Shown: piece by piece, positions 12,380 through 24,020 of the stretch
Numbering within the stretch: position 1 is the first letter of the stretch
Layout: each line of letters opens with the position of its first letter
NCBI RefSeq assembly: GCF_010389155.1
Contig: NC_057763.1
Span: 43,878,645 to 43,942,644, forward strand
Length of the DNA stretch: 64,000 bases
From: Erigeron canadensis
Taxonomy: Eukaryota; Streptophyta; Magnoliopsida; Asterales; Asteraceae
Reading direction: 5' to 3'
Program-made: the position numbers and the translations under genes
The notes under the pieces: generated by a model
What the model saw: the letters and a program-made list of their open reading frames with translations, nothing else
Told to the model about the DNA's origin: nothing
Database searches by the model: none

Positions 12380-12852
12380 TGATAAAATTATAATCTCATT
12401 CTTAAAATATGAATGTTTATTGTTGGTTGAGTTTTATGCAGGACTAAATATGAAGAAAGAAGGAGTCTGAAGGGCTTGTGTTGTCAACTTGAAGAAAAGA
12501 GTGTTTAGGACCAAAGGTGAAGTCGGTGAGAGTCTAAGGGACTAAAGATGCATAAAGATCAAAGTTGAACATGTATATAAAGCTGCTTCAAAACTCTTTT
12601 TAGTATCAATATACATATTCCGATATCTATTCATATATATCAATTCTCCTGCTTCTCTCTCTAGATTTAATATAAAAAAAATTGTAATAATAATAAGAAG
12701 ATAATTGTAATAGAACATTGAACATATAGTTGAGTGAATTACGATCGAGTATCGAGAGTAATCATTGTGAGCTTTTTTCTTCATCTAATTGAGATTAGTT
12801 TGAATGTGATTTGAGAATCACAGGTTTATATTTGTCATTTAGAATTTGTTCA
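12380..12852. mobile_element. Solo LTR, 473 bp, with 5-bp target duplication
   Basis: Starts TGATAAA and ends TTGTTCA, flanked by TAACT at 12375-12379 and 12853-12857. Contains a TATATAAAG promoter-like motif (about 12575) and an AATATAAA stretch near 12667. No internal retrotransposon genes are present, so it is a solo LTR left after recombination. It lies inside the lectin coding exon. Confidence 0.8.
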
Positions 12853-13699
12853 TAACTATATCCAAAAGTTCCGCCAATCCGGACCAGTGCTTCATCGGCA
12901 AACAGAATCTGTACGTACGTACGTACGTACGTGACATATATATATGAAAACAGTTAATTAGATAACCAGCCGGCCTCCAAATTAATTATAGTAGCTAGAT
13001 CTATCAATTAATGTACGTGTATGTATATATATATTATGGGTGCATATATGAATGCATGCATGAGGCGATCATCGATGGATCACTTAATAATTAATATTAC
13101 GTACGTACCGCTTCAGTTTTATCACCGCCAGCACCACCAAATAATGGAGAGAGGTATGAGTGGCCGGTGCTATCAACATACATGAACTGGATAGAGTGTA
13201 CACACTGTGAGTCACTCTTGACCACGATCCCAGTAAGCCGAGAATCACCAAGGTCGAGTTGCCATGGGTACTTGCCGCCAAGTCCCCCCCATGGTCCAAC
13301 CTTAACAATCAATCCGCCGCTAGTCTGAAAACACAAACACAAACACAAACACATACATCATCATCATCACATATATATAGCTCAATAATATATTGTTATA
13401 TTATTAATCGATAAATTAACTAAAAAACACCAATGTTGAACCTGCATGTGATCATCAACAGAAACAAACACAATTAACTAATAAAGATTATATATGTAAA
13501 CGAAAACTATATATATACATATGTGGTTAATTATATTGATGATAAACTAATTGTTTAATTACCATATTTTCCTAATATATATATATCTTGCTAGCTAGCT
13601 GTTATATATCTATGTATGTAATTAAAAACTATGTGTTGATGATGCTATGCAATGAAACGCATATATATATAGGCGGCAGCTGGAACCTTCACTTCAACA

Positions 13700-14450
13700 G
13701 GCCAGCTAGCTAGCTTGTTAAGTAGCTAGCTAGATACACACCTTTACATACTATTATGGATTAATTATATAGTACTCATTCAATACACCACAGTCGATGT
13801 GTACGTTTTAACTATTTTGTATAGGGATATGCGGTTAGCTACGCCGGTGCTTATAATTTTCTAGGAGGAGCATCCTCGAGCTCCAAAAAGTCAGACGCTA
13901 TTGTCACCAAGCGTCTAAGTGGGTGCGTCCGGGGAAAACTTCCTGGTGGAGAAGTTGGAAGGCGCATGAGATGAGGTGCGGTCTATCGGCAACAATTTTT
14001 TTTTTTCCATATATGTGCGGGGTATATAATATATGTATTTGTGTGTGAGAAATAAATTATAAATTAATTGATAATGTAGCGAAAAAGTTACAAGAAGCTG
14101 TCTTTATAAATAACGAGAGTCTTAGGTAATGTAATGCTAGAAACTCCTATAAGCTAACTCCTAGAAGCTTGCCCTTATAAGCAATGGACTTAAAATCAGG
14201 TTGATGGTGATAGCATCGAGCAACCATGATAACTTTGTACAGTAATAAATAGAGTAACAAGGGTATCATGCTACAAATAAGTTGATTTTTTATTTATATT
14301 TTTTAATTTACCATTTATTGTTTTGTTATTATTTTAATGTATAATAGTAAATTGAGTCATCCACATAAATCATCCCATTTTACTCAAAAAATAACAACTT
14401 GTTCTCATGTTTTTGAAACCTCACTTTCACTCTTTTATAGATTATCTTTA

Positions 14451-14480
<30 letters not shown>
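13700..14480. other. Intergenic DNA with no identified gene
   Basis: A GC-richer stretch at 13850-13985 has a 40-codon open frame without recognisable family. 14060-14160 has AAGCTTCTAGGAG-type inverted motifs resembling MITE debris. A (TA)n run lies at 14453-14480. Confidence 0.4.
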
Positions 14481-14486
<6 letters not shown>

Positions 14487-14487
14487 T

Positions 14488-15439
14488 GGTAGAGATCCTA
14501 AAAGAAGGTGTCTTAAGGAGAGAAGGGAGAAAAGGTCCTATAGGTCAATTAAAACGCGATATATGTCAAAATGAAAAAAAATACGCGGTGGCATTTTTGT
14601 AAATAAATCAAACTTTTGTTAGTCTGGTTTTGGGTCAGCTTGGGTTATGATCAGCTTGGTAGGTCAGCTTGGTTTGGTCAGCTTGGGTTCTGGGTCAGGT
14701 TGGGTGGTCAGCTTGGTCTGGGCCAGCTTGGGTTCTGATCAGCTTGGTTGGTCAGCATGATCAGTTTGGTCAGATTTGGGTCACGGTCTGATTGGGTCAG
14801 GTTGGGTTAGCTTGGGGTTGGGTCAGCTTGGGGTTGGGTTTGGTCAGCTTGGGGTCTGGGTCGGCTTGGGTTGGGTCAGCTTGACACAATCTACACAGAT
14901 GTAGTTTATGGGTTTTGGGTCAGGTTGGGTCAGCTTGGGGTTGGGTTTGGTCAGCTTGGGGTCTGGGTCAGGTTGGGTGAGCTTGGTTAACTTGGGTTGG
15001 GTCAGCTTGACACAATCTACACAGATGTAGATTATAAGTTTTGGGTCAGCTTGGGGTCAGGTTGGGTCAGCTTGGGGTTAGGTTGGGTTAGCTTGGGGTC
15101 TGGGTCAGGTTGGTTAGCGTGGGTTGGGTCAGCTTGACACAAAACTACACATAATCTACATAAATGTAGATCCCAAGCTGACCCAGATTCCAGACTAACC
15201 AAGCTGACCCATAACCCAGGCTGACCAATCTGACCCAACCAAGCTGACCAACCAAGCTGATCATAACTCAAGCTGACCCAGAACCAAGGTGACCCAAAAC
15301 CAGGCTGACAAAAGTTTGATTTATTTACAAAAATGTCGCCGCGTTCTTTTTTTTTTAAATCCACATGTCGCGTTCTGATTGGTTCATAAGACCTTCTCTC
15401 CCTTCTCTCCTTAAGACACCTTCTTATTTGATCTCTCTC

Positions 15440-15440
<1 letters not shown>
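14488..15440. mobile_element. Foldback / MULE-like element with internal GGTCAGCTTGG repeats
   Basis: The ends are long inverted repeats of about 150 bp. The left is GGTAGAGATC...AAGAAGGTGTCTTAAGGAGA; the right, read inverted, is GGAGAGAGATC...AAGAAGGTGTCTTAAGGAGA. Both continue into TCAAACTTTTGTTAGTCTGG-type sequence. The left two thirds of the interior is an irregular array of GGTCAGCTTGGGT units; the right part (15165-15310) carries the same units inverted, so much of the element can fold on itself. A CACAATCTACACAGATGTAG motif recurs at about 14884, 15011 and, diverged, 15140. It sits in (TA)n on both sides, so the target duplication is ambiguous. The open frame at 15032-15364 is repeat translation, not a gene. 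Confidence 0.7.
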
Positions 15441-15469
<29 letters not shown>

Positions 15470-15472
<3 letters not shown>

Positions 15473-15862
15473 CACTATATTATAAAGCAAATAGGGTTTC
15501 AACTTTCAATTTCAACAATGTACACATGATAATACATAATGTACCATACATCAATGTCTGCAACTTTCTCTCTCATCCATAAATCATTTTATTCTTCTAA
15601 TTCTTTCAAAATATGTTATCTCAAAAACCGTACATCGATAAATTATTAAATTTATATGGGTGTTCTTAAAACTTCATGCTCTTTCATTAGAGATGTCATT
15701 CGATATACTTTCGGCGAAATTTTAAATCTGAGGGCGGAGCCCGTAAGGCTAAGTCATTTGGCTATGACACTTTATGACATATCACCTCCTATATCTTATC
15801 ATACTCTATGACCTATCACCCTCACAATCTCACCGCTGCAACGTACGAGTACTTGCTCTTGT
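15470..15862 (+). mobile_element. Helitron-like non-autonomous element
   Basis: The 5' end has TATATTATAAAGCAAA. It ends CTCACCGCTGCAACGTACGAGTACTTGCTC. It contains CGGAGCCCGTAAGGCTAAG and repeated TATGACCTATCACC motifs. A related copy lies inverted at 42531-43018. The canonical CTRR-T is not intact. Confidence 0.45.
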
Positions 15863-15869
15863 ATATACA

Positions 15870-16205
15870 AAATCATATACGGTTTAGGGTTAAAAGTTAA
15901 CAAAGTTTTACATATTATATATTGAACATATATATATATATATTATCTAAAGGGTGTCGTGCAACCTAGAGACAATATGATACCTCACATATAATTTGAA
16001 AGCTTTTTCTTAAACCTTATTAATCGACGAGTTATAGTGAGGAATTTCTTGCCTCAAAACAAGTGTAACAACTTATTAACGATTCGTTTCTTATGGACTT
16101 ACAGAATATGTAGTTGTCATGTATTTAAGCATAGATATAAAACCCCCTTCACATATTAATTTTTTGAATATCTTTTATATAATGAATGATAATGTGTCTA
16201 TATAT
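15870..16205. other. AT-rich DNA, nothing recognised
   Basis: (TA)n near 15930-15945. No coding or element termini seen. Confidence 0.5.
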
Positions 16206-16210
16206 ATAAA

Positions 16211-19200
16211 AGGTAAATTGCACAAAAAGGTATTCAAGTTTGTTAGTTTTTAAAATTTAAGGTATTCACCTTTTTTTTTTATCAATAAAAGGTATCCAAG
16301 TTTGTTAATTTTTAAATTTAAGTTATTCAAAAAAAATTTATATCAATAAAAGGTATTCAACTTTTCAAAACATAAAAATAAATAATTTTTCTTGAAATTT
16401 TTTAATTAACCGCGCTTTTCGTTAACTTTTCGTACATGGAGGGACCACTTGGATGTTCAGAACTATCTCTATCTGAACCCATAACTCGATATGATTTAAT
16501 TCTAAAACTTAAATATCTGAAGTCTTAGATATCCGAACTTTAGATATTTAGAACTTCAAATATTTAACTTTTTGGATTTAAATTCGAATATTGAAATCCA
16601 TAACCCGAAAATTTAGACATCTTTAAAATTCTTCGGGAACTACCGCTTTTTTTTTATCCAATGACACAACATGAATAAATAAATCGTCAACAAAAAAATA
16701 AAATAGGATATCTAAACTTAAAATTAACAAAGTTGAAAATTTTGAAATTTCGGTACAAAAAATCAAAATATTTTATTCCAAGTATCGAATATTCGAGGTT
16801 TGGATATGTGAGATTTTGGATAAAAGAATTTTTGGATAAAATCGGATCAAATTATGTGTTCGGATATAAGTAGTTTTGAACAAAAAGGTTTTAATTTTAT
16901 GTTTTAAAAAGTTAGATACCTTTTATGTAACACCCCACTGTTGGCGGAAATATGAGATGTCATGAAAAGTACAGCACGACATGGAATTACATAGATACTG
17001 CTAAATGAAATAGAATATAATAAATATATTCCCAAATACATGAGTTCAAAGTCATAACAGTGCTAAAATAGCTTATTACAACCAAGTCCATAAAGAAATA
17101 TTCCAAGGTATGTAGCCTTAAAATCTGAAAATAAATAGAGGAGCACTAATCTCCGAAGTCCAAGCCTAGCATAGCCGTCTTTATCCATGATTAGCCTGAG
17201 TACCTGAAAAGTATACTAAAACGTGTCAACACAAAGGTTGGTGAGTTCGTATGTTTTAGTCAAAAAGTCTTAGTCAAAGAAATAAGTCTTTTGTCGATTC
17301 ATTAAAGTCTAAACAAGTATTAGTTCAATACATAATGAGCAGAGTTACGCCATAATATGTCCAAAGTCTCAAGTCTCATGCCTCATGTCTCGATGTCTCA
17401 AAGACTCAATGTCTCGAAGACTCAATGTCTCGAAGACTCAATGTCTCAAAGTCTCAATGTCTCAAAGTCTCAATGTCTCAAAGTATGGCCTTACGGTACC
17501 TGCCTTAGTCCAAGTCTCAAATCTCATGTCCAAGTCTCAAACTCATACGATAAGCATGTCCAAACCATAAATCACAACAATAAACACATAAATCACACAC
17601 ATATAAACAAAATCAAGCACGTCAAATGGCACAAGTAACTCTATACGCACAGGCTCCTTATTGAACATAAACAGGAATCGACAAAACTATTTGAAAAATA
17701 AGTATACTTTCTACCCCAAAACTTGTAAAAAGAGGGCTGCGAAACTCACCTGAAAAGTGTTATGAAAGTATAATGGACGAGCACGACAAGCACAATCAAA
17801 GTCCACGACAATCAACACCTACCAATAATACATGACAAGTCACAATGAAAGTCTTTAGTCTTAAGTCTTAGCCTATTAGAAATGCCTTTAAGTGCACATG
17901 TCTTTATTTAACTTCTAAAACGACGTTTGACAAAATTCGAATAAACCGAACAAGAGTCTGGATTTGACAAAAAAGTCCTTTATTAAGTTCAAACACATTA
18001 TTATATCAATACAACCTCATTCGAAATCATTTTATAGTTCAAAATAAGTTTTACTCGAATTTACTGAAAACTAGACAAAACCGGAGATTTTAACCGAAAA
18101 GCTTACGAAACCGAAACGAGTTGAGGTTGAGCTCAACCTAATGGTTGAACTCGACCAACTAAAGCCCAAATATGTTATTTTAAAATCTTTTATTCATGTG
18201 TTAGCCAATTGGACCAAAACTACACCTTTTGAGAAAACTAGTCAAATTTAAGAACCGCATAAGCGCGTATGGACACGATAGGCTAATGAAATCGACTATA
18301 TGAGTAGGGAAGTGGTTGAACTCAACCATGGCAGGTCTATTTCAATCTGGACAGAGGTCAAAATGAGTTTATTCCAAGTCTTAAAGGTCCGAGAGTTAAA
18401 ACAAGTCATTTCGGGTCAAACTAGGAACCTTATGAGCCGTTTAGGCGACAAAAGTCAACAGAGGGTCAACCTAGACCACCAAAGGTCGAGCTAGACCAGG
18501 TAGAGGTCGAGCTTGACCTGCCTAGGTCGAGCTAGACCAGCCTAGGTCGAGCTAGAACTGGCCGGGTTCGGATTCATACGCGATTTGAGCAAAAACGAAC
18601 GATTTTGACGCGATTTTATTAAAATAACGAGATCTAAGGCTAGCCAATTCATACCCATGAGTCTTGATTGTACAAAAGTGTCACGAATCAGTACAAAAAG
18701 GGTGAAGTTCGACCGATTTCATACATCATGTGATCGACAATTGCACAACCTTAATCTTGGATATGGAATCGACTAATTTTAGAGTCTTTTAGCCAAGTAA
18801 ATGATATCTTCAATTCTTGTAGTTGCACAAAATCCAAATTACATGAGTGCATAATGTATCAAATCAAAGCCTTAATCAAGGTTCATTTCGTTTCTTACAT
18901 ACAATTGTAACCGAAATTGCACAATCAATAATCAAAGACATTATTCGCTTAGCTTTTGATAAGAACCGAAAGAGTAAACATATATATACATATAAAAACG
19001 AATTGGAGAGATTAAGAACAGAACTTACACAAGTTTTTTATGAAGAGAATGATAATATTCAATTGTTTCTTGATCAAAGATTGAAGCCTTGATTGATTGA
19101 AAGCGTTTAGAACCGAAATCGAGAGATTTAAGAGAGGATTTGAAAGACAAACTCTTTCTTGTCTATGAAATCTGGATTTTTGTGATGAAAAATGGTGTTT

Positions 19201-19850
19201 TTCAAAGAAAACCTTAGAGAGAAATCTTATGTGTGTAAACCCTTTTGATGGAATGAAAGATCAAGTTTATATAGGCATGTATATGGTTGAATTCAACCAT
19301 GGTCGAACTCAACCAGGTCGACCTCGACCAAGTCGACCTCAACCAGGTCAAACTCGACCAAAATCTGGAAAATAGACTCTTTTACGAAAAGATGGCCGCT
19401 TGAATCGTCAAAAACGGAGTTACGGTTTGAAAGTTATGACCAAAACAAAATCAATACGTTTTTCTGTTGCTAACCCGTTTAATTAATTAAAACGACGCCA
19501 TATACGGCAAACGTAAATGATATCTGTTGATTCGCTTAATGTTTTGAAAGTTCATTTTAACTTTATTTGGCATTTCTATGAGGCAACTAGTCTTCCTCAA
19601 TCATTTGCTCCAAGTCTTAAAAAGTTAAAGGCACTAGTACTCAATAAACATGTCTTGTCTTATTCATACTCTAATCCATATAGCCACACGTCTAAAGACT
19701 TAAATTGATAGTTAATGACCTTCTACAAACGGAAAAGTATAGTCAGACGAACGCTCAGGTGACGGTTGTCACATTTTATTGATCAAAAAAGGGTGAATAC
19801 CTTAAATTTAAAAATTAACAAACTTGAATACTTTTTTTGCAATTTACCCA
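16211..19850. mobile_element. TIR (MULE-like) element interrupted by a solo LTR
   Basis: About 58-bp terminal inverted repeats: left GGTAAATTGCACAAAAAGG...GGTATTCACC (16211-16270); right the inverted equivalent, ending GCAATTTACCC (19791-19850). Tandem variants of GGTATNCAAGTTTGTTA occur inside the left end. Removing 16926-19773 plus one TTTTA restores a continuous TIR element of about 790 bp. Flanked by (TA)n. Confidence 0.65.
16926..19773. mobile_element. Long solo LTR (Tekay/chromovirus-like), 2848 bp
   Basis: Starts TGTAACACCCC and ends GGTTGTCACA, flanked by TTTTA at 16921-16925 and 19774-19778. TGTAACACC starts and LTRs of about 3 kb are typical of Tekay-type Gypsy elements (from memory). 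Internal tandem repeats: TGTCTCAAAGTCTCAA units at 17365-17490, and AGGTCGAGCTAGACC units at 18480-18555, with related ones at 19290-19365. A TATA-like TTTATATAGG lies near 19268. The ORFs at 17357-17638 and 18300-19092 are LTR sequence without recognisable protein domains. Confidence 0.7.
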
Positions 19851-19876
19851 TATATATATATATATATATATATAAA

Positions 19877-20061
19877 GGGATGTGAATATAAAGCTATTAG
19901 GTACCTAAGCTTAGATGTCGAATACTCACATATTACTTTTTTAAACCATAAAAATCATGAGGGCCCAGACATTTATTCATTAAACTATATATAATAAAAT
20001 ATCGGTATGTGAGGGGTTCCACACCTAAGCTTAGGTGCCGGACAACCTTATATTCCCTTTT
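19877..20061. mobile_element. TIR MITE, copy 2 of the 711-885 family
   Basis: Left GAATATAAAGCTATTAGG...CCTAAGCTTAG; right CTAAGCTTAGGTG...CCTTATATTCCC, inverted. About 185 bp, inserted in (TA)n. Confidence 0.65.
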
Positions 20062-20084
20062 CCCATATATAATATATATATATA

Positions 20085-20259
20085 GGAATATAAGGCTATT
20101 AGGTATCTAAGTTTAGGTGTTCACATATTCTTTTTTTAATCCATAAAATTCATGGGAGTCATGTGATTTATTTAAAATTCAACAAATATTAAAAAATTAA
20201 TATGTGAAGTGTTCCACACCTAAACTTAAATGCCAGATAACCTTATATTCACTTTTTCT
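20085..20259. mobile_element. TIR MITE, copy 3 of the same family
   Basis: GGAATATAAGGCTATTAGG at the left and CCTTATATTCACTTTTTC at the right. Separated from copy 2 by ~25 bases of TA repeats. A half copy lies at about 23327-23438. Confidence 0.65.
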
Positions 20260-20276
20260 ATATATATATATATATA

Positions 20277-21136
20277 CTAGGTCTTTTACCCGCAGATGTG
20301 CGCGTGGTAAAAAAGTTGAAAAAAAAGTAAAGATTGTAAATATTTTTAATATTAAAAACCTGTATAAAACATAAAAAGAAAATGGTTTCTCACCCATCAA
20401 ATAAGAAAGTTACTTGGAATAAGAAAAATGATAAAAACACAAATTATAGGTTTTCATGAAACGTTATATGTTTTTGATAAATAAATACTTTCCAAATTTA
20501 AAAATATATGTTAAGTTTATACCTGTTTTAGTTTTGGTATGGAATTTGATTATGTTATTTTTTTAATGTACGTGCTTTAGTTTTGATATGGGATTTGATT
20601 TTGTTATTTTTTCTTTTAATTATGTGTATATAAAGTTTTTATTTAGTTTAATGTACTTGTAGGGAATCCTACGTATATAAAGTTTTGTATATCTCTTATA
20701 TAAATAAAAGAGAATTGTTTTTAGAAGATTTTTGTAAAAAATTTCCTATTATTAATATATTAATATATTTGATACACAAAAGCTTAAAGGTAGCTATATG
20801 CATTTGTTTATCAAAACTAAAAAATGTTGTAGTAAATAATCACATAGATGTTTCAGAATAGACTCAATCCATTTCGTCGCAACTTCAGCAGGATGATCAT
20901 ACGCTTTTAAAAAACTATTATTAATATGTTCGGGTTGAACCCGGGTTAATTAGCTAGTTAGTCTTTATTTTAATATTTAAATTCTTTTTTAACATATATA
21001 AATAAGATAAATATTGTAAAAAATTATGGAGATGACACATATGATGTAATTCTAGATGACAATGTTTTAAAATAGGTTTAATTTTGAAGAGGGCTTTAAA
21101 ATGTTAGGATTCTTACTCTTTTAATATAGATATAGA
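20277..21136 (-). mobile_element. Helitron-like element
   Basis: The minus-strand 3' end reads CATCTGCGGGTAAAAGACCTAG then T. The 5' end is TCTATATCTATATTAAAAGAG. Inside, at 20928-20958, is a hairpin-forming CGGGTTGAACCCGGG followed by GCTAG-T on the plus strand, which could be the 3' end of a second, nested element. Confidence 0.5.
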
Positions 21137-21853
21137 TATATAATTATTTGTGTTTGCTTGATTTATATTCTATTGATGAGTATAACCCACAAGTTTGAAA
21201 AAACACCCATACAACAAAAAGATCACATTTCACCTCATGTCTAAAAGCATTCTCTCAATCAACTCTAGGTGTGAATCTAAATGGTACTACGAAAATTTAA
21301 AGCCTAGTAACAATAATGCATGGAGACATGAAAAGTCCTCTATAATAAATAATGGTGTTAATGTAATGGATATCATAATTCACTAAACTAATTAAAAAAA
21401 CATTAATGACCACAATCAATAGAAACTTTACGTACTATTAGGTGGAGGAAGTGGTCACCCCTCCCTCAAACTTTACCGCCAATAAAAACGTTCAACCTTA
21501 ACTTTCCTTAATCTTCCTCCATTTCCCCAAATCACTGGCGACATTTTTCCCATACTTCCCCAATATCCAACTCATCATTTTGTTTTTCATTTTTTTTAAT
21601 ACACCAAATCTAAACTTTAAAGTGTAAATTCATTTAAACATGTGTTGATCGATTTAAATAATTTGAGACATTGAGTACTGTGATTGGTCAATTAAGGTTT
21701 GGTCAGTTGCTTTTTAATATATATTAAGATTGTTTTTATTATAGTATTTGTTTTATTATGTGATATGCAATGTAACTAAGTATTTAGTAACTTAGTAATA
21801 CAATATACTTGAAATCATCATCATCATGTGCAAAAAGTTAAAACAAATAATGG

Positions 21854-21885
<32 letters not shown>

Positions 21886-21954
21886 TATAGATTTAATGGT
21901 AAATGCAATGTAAATCGATGAACGTATTTAGTCATTAGTGTTTATTTTTATGAT

Positions 21955-22358
21955 TTAGTATAGTAATAGTAAAAATATAATGATCATATTAGTAAAAAAA
22001 ATAGTAATAGTAAATAATATAGTAAATAAATAAATCTAAAAAAAGAATATGAGCTAAGCAAAACAATCAAAGGGTTAGAATTTAATTTGGCTTTTCATCA
22101 AATGGTTGAGACTTTTTCAATAAGGAATTTAGGGTGTTGGTTTATAGGTATTGGGAGATAGTCAAAATATAATGATAATTTTAGTAAAAAAAAAAAAAAT
22201 AGTAATGGTAAATAATATAGTAAATAAATAAATCTAAAAAAGGAATATGAGCTAAGTAAAATAATCAAATGGTTAGAATTTAATTTGGCTTTTCATCTAA
22301 TGGTTGTGACTTTTTCAATAAGGAATTTAGGGTGTTGGTTTATAATTATTGGGAGATA
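21955..22358 (+). repeat. Tandem duplication, two ~195-bp units
   Basis: Units at about 21967-22159 and 22160-22358 share GTAAATAATATAGTAAATAA, GGTTAGAATTTAATTTGGC and TTTTTCAATAAGGAATTTAG, at over 90% identity by eye. Non-coding. Confidence 0.75.
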
Positions 22359-22748
22359 GGGTAACACTCCGGTAAGAACAGTCTTAAAATAAGAAATGTG
22401 AAAACACTTAAAAACATCATTTTGGTGCATTAAAAGTCCATAAAATTAACATAGTGCATAATTAATTATCATTATCTAAGTGTTTAACAACATATTGATC
22501 CGTCAAAATCAGAAAAATCACGGTTTTTGTTGAATGCATCATTTTGATAAATATGCATCCAAGATGGATGCACAAAACAAAAAAAAATTGATTTTCTCGA
22601 TTCTGATAGACAAATATGTTGTTAAACACTTAAATAATGATAATTAATTATACACTATATTAGTTTTATGAGCTTTTAATGCATGAAAACGAAGTTTGTA
22701 AGTGTTATCACCGTGTCTTTATTTTAAGGGTGTTCTTATTTGATTTGC
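22359..22748. mobile_element. Near-palindromic MITE, copy 1
   Basis: Starts GGGTAACACTCCGGTAAGAAC. The second half mirrors the first (AACACTTA...TAAGTGTT, GTGTTTAACAACAT...ATGTTGTTAAACAC, GATCCGTCAAAATC), with a short centre near 22555. About 390 bp. A transcript would fold into one long hairpin. Confidence 0.7.

Positions 22749-22749
<1 letters not shown>

Positions 22750-22785
<36 letters not shown>
22750..22785. repeat. (TA)n microsatellite
   Basis: About 17 TA units directly after the MITE. Confidence 0.9.
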
Positions 22786-22788
<3 letters not shown>

Positions 22789-22789
22789 G

Positions 22790-23320
22790 TTACATTAAGC
22801 AATTATGGCTCTAATTTATGAGACCTATTATGATTGTTGCAAATATTTGGTGTATTCTTTGGGTTTATTATGACAATTATGTATAGTATGATTATTGAGT
22901 TTGTAGGTATCAAGTGTTGTAATAAGACATGATTGGTCATAAACTAAATGAGGAACTCCTTTTCTTTCATCTTCTATATGTGTATATTTTGTTTGCATGC
23001 ACTACATTAACAATGTTGTTTATTATAGGCTTTTCACTCATCCATACATTATTGTTCAAATTGATTGTTGTCATTAATGTTTTGCTAACTAGTTTACTAT
23101 GATATGCATTAAATTACAAACGTTGTTTGTTATAGAAGACTTTTCATGTCTTGTTTACTATGCATATAGGGGCAGTATTTTATTTATCCATATCCATATT
23201 ATAGATTTATAGTACACTCAGCTCAATTTCTACATTGTAGTCTACTTTTGTAGAGTAGATTAAGTGTTTAGTTTTTAGTAGGCTTACATTTTTTTAGCCC
23301 AATGATACGATATACACGTA
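22790..23320. other. AT-rich intergenic DNA
   Basis: No gene or element ends recognised between the palindromic MITE and the half MITE at 23327. Confidence 0.5.
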
Positions 23321-23466
23321 TTTATTTATGGGGACCCATTATTTATTCATTATACATTTAATGATTAAAAAATTTATCATGTGAGAAGGATTCACTCAAT
23401 TTAGGTGTGTGACAATACGACCTTCACTTTTTCTATATATATATATATATTATATATATATATATA

Positions 23467-23845
23467 GGGTAACACTCCGATAAGAACACTTTTAAAATAA
23501 GAACGGTGAGAATACTTAAAAACATCATTTAGATGCAATATAAGTCCATAAAACTAACATAGTATTTAACTAATTATCATTATTTAAGTGTTTAACAACA
23601 CATGGATCCGTGAAAACCGAGAAAATAACGTTTTTTGTTGGATGCATCATTTTGATGAATATGCATCCAAGATGGATGCACAAAACAAAAAACATGGTTT
23701 TCTCGATTTTGACGGATCCATGTGTTGTTAAACATTTAAATAATGATAATTAGTTCTATACTATGTTAGTTTTATGTACTTTTGATTCATCAAAATGTAG
23801 TTTTTAAGTGTTCTCACTAAGACTGTTCTTATTTGATTGTCCTCC
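23467..23845. mobile_element. Near-palindromic MITE, copy 2
   Basis: Same family as 22359-22748. Both arms are present and the core is GATGCATC...GATGCATCC. It is separated from copy 3 by only 8 bases of TATATATA. Confidence 0.7.
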
Positions 23846-23853
23846 TATATATA

Positions 23854-24020
23854 GGGTAACACTCCGGTAAGAACATTTTTAAAATAAGAACAGTAAGAAC
23901 ACTTAAAAACATCATTTTGATGCATTATAAGTCCATAAAACTAACATAGTGCTTAACTAATTATCAATTTTTAAGTGTTTAACAACACATGTATCTGTCA
24001 AAATCAAAAAAATCATGTTT
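23854..24020. mobile_element. Near-palindromic MITE, copy 3, truncated
   Basis: Starts GGGTAACACTCCGGTAAGAAC and follows the first arm to about 24020 (TCAAAAAAATCATG), then stops. The second arm is absent. Confidence 0.65.

Larger units (their letters stand above)
12183..13447 (-). pseudogene. Jacalin-related lectin, disrupted by a solo LTR and a frame change
   Basis: Minus-strand exons: tentative first exon 13447-13442 (ATG CAG, then GT); exon 13324-13109 (216 nt), with KVGPWGG and FGGAGGDKTEA; last exon from 12908, with ADEALVRIGGTFGY; end of domain in 12375-12183, with CGPGGETPF, VVGFFGKYGDRLDNFGV and a stop. These are the hallmarks of a single jacalin domain, a carbohydrate-binding beta prism. 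The last exon is cut between 12852 and 12380 by a 473-bp TG...CA element with TAACT target duplications. If the insertion and one TAACT are ignored, the frame runs on through PHVVMTSL and then meets a stop. The downstream part (TTNLNKYKCGPGG) is in another frame, so there is also a net one-base loss (or two-base gain) near 12340-12350. Lectin homology is strong; loss of function is inferred. Confidence 0.8.

Noticed and set aside
15032..15364. 110-codon ORF with Pro/Gln/Asp-rich repeats
   Set aside because: It is a translation of the inverted GGTCAGCTTGG array of the foldback element; no domain, and it spans the change of repeat orientation.
17357..17638. 93-codon ORF rich in SMSQ/LNVSK repeats
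   Set aside because: Arises from the short tandem repeat inside the solo LTR; no start context or family.
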